Origin: Methanosarcina vacuolata Z-761
Lineage (GTDB): Archaea > Halobacteriota > Methanosarcinia > Methanosarcinales > Methanosarcinaceae
Reading direction: 5' to 3'
Assembly: GCF_000969905.1 (NCBI RefSeq)
Contig: NZ_CP009520.1
Coordinates: 4,340,001 to 4,404,000, forward strand
DNA length: 64,000 bases
Shown: positions 63,919-64,000 of the stretch, piece by piece
Layout: each line of letters opens with the position of its first letter
How positions within the stretch are numbered: position 1 is the stretch's first letter
Notes under the pieces: generated by a model
The model's input: only the letters and a program-made list of their open reading frames with translations
What the model was told of the DNA's origin: nothing
The model's database searches: none
Translations under genes and position numbers: made by a program

Positions 63919-64000
63919 CCTCCTAAAAAGGAAAAATCCTGAAAAGAAACGATTGCCAGCGGGAAACAAAAACCAGAAAAAGAAACGGTTATCAGCGGAA

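Overview
The window comes from a methanogenic archaeon, almost certainly a Methanosarcina. It carries a complete mcrBDCGA operon, and the Ni ligand and modified residues of its McrA fall at Gln161, His271, Arg285, Gly465 and Cys472, the numbering known for Methanosarcina. It also has archaeal-type PCNA, PriL, PolD, SRP54, TFS, GatCAB, the archaeal shikimate entry enzymes, a form III RuBisCO, the methanopterin enzyme MptD, and an initiator tRNA with an A1-U72 pair. The DNA is AT-rich, with long gene-free spacers full of short tandem repeats that are private to each locus. I do not assign a species.

Layout. 0-1.3 kb: end of an ArgD-like aminotransferase, then hisC. 1.6-4.3 kb (minus): artA-asd-pssA-mptD, in which an archaeosortase is linked to archaetidylserine synthase and decarboxylase. 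4.9-7.9 kb: Nudix, TFS, pcn and priL. 8.1-10.1 kb: a YHS/F420 beta-subunit fusion and an OsmC protein. 10.8-14.1 kb: gatCAB. 14.3-18 kb: a nitrilase-family enzyme and an IS1634-type insertion sequence. 18-24 kb: ferredoxin-nitroreductase, a duplicated Cys-rich membrane protein, an orphan Mrr endonuclease, HtpX and thymidylate synthase. 24-25.5 kb: aroA.

25.9-34.8 kb is the methyl-coenzyme M reductase island: a SAM methyltransferase (candidate McmA), a GNAT gene, mcrBDCGA on the minus strand with a clear hairpin terminator, and the divergent mmp10, the arginine methyltransferase that modifies McrA. 35-41.7 kb (minus): PolD large subunit, a small membrane protein, Sua5 and form III RuBisCO. 42-45.4 kb: two DUF1646 permease paralogues, each followed by an inverted repeat. 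45.4-46.9 kb has no convincing gene. 47-51.3 kb: two Hsp20 genes, a CDC48 ATPase and an overlapping HTH regulator, which look like a protein quality-control cluster. 51.7-58.6 kb: assorted genes (an orphan metalloprotease-propeptide-like protein, a zinc-ribbon protein, a phosphoribosyltransferase, a FilR1-type regulator, a formyltransferase, a chagasin-domain lipoprotein). 58.8-59.0 kb: two identical initiator tRNA genes. 59.4-63.9 kb: srp54, guaA amidotransferase subunit, and ADH synthase plus 3-dehydroquinate synthase II, which feed the shikimate pathway completed by aroA at 24 kb.

I found no CRISPR array, prophage or defence island. The most interesting material is the MCR modification island, the lipid-linked archaeosortase operon, the quality-control cluster, two MITE-like inverted-repeat elements, the PriL tail where a stop codon interrupts an in-frame repeat, and the abundance of locus-specific minisatellites.
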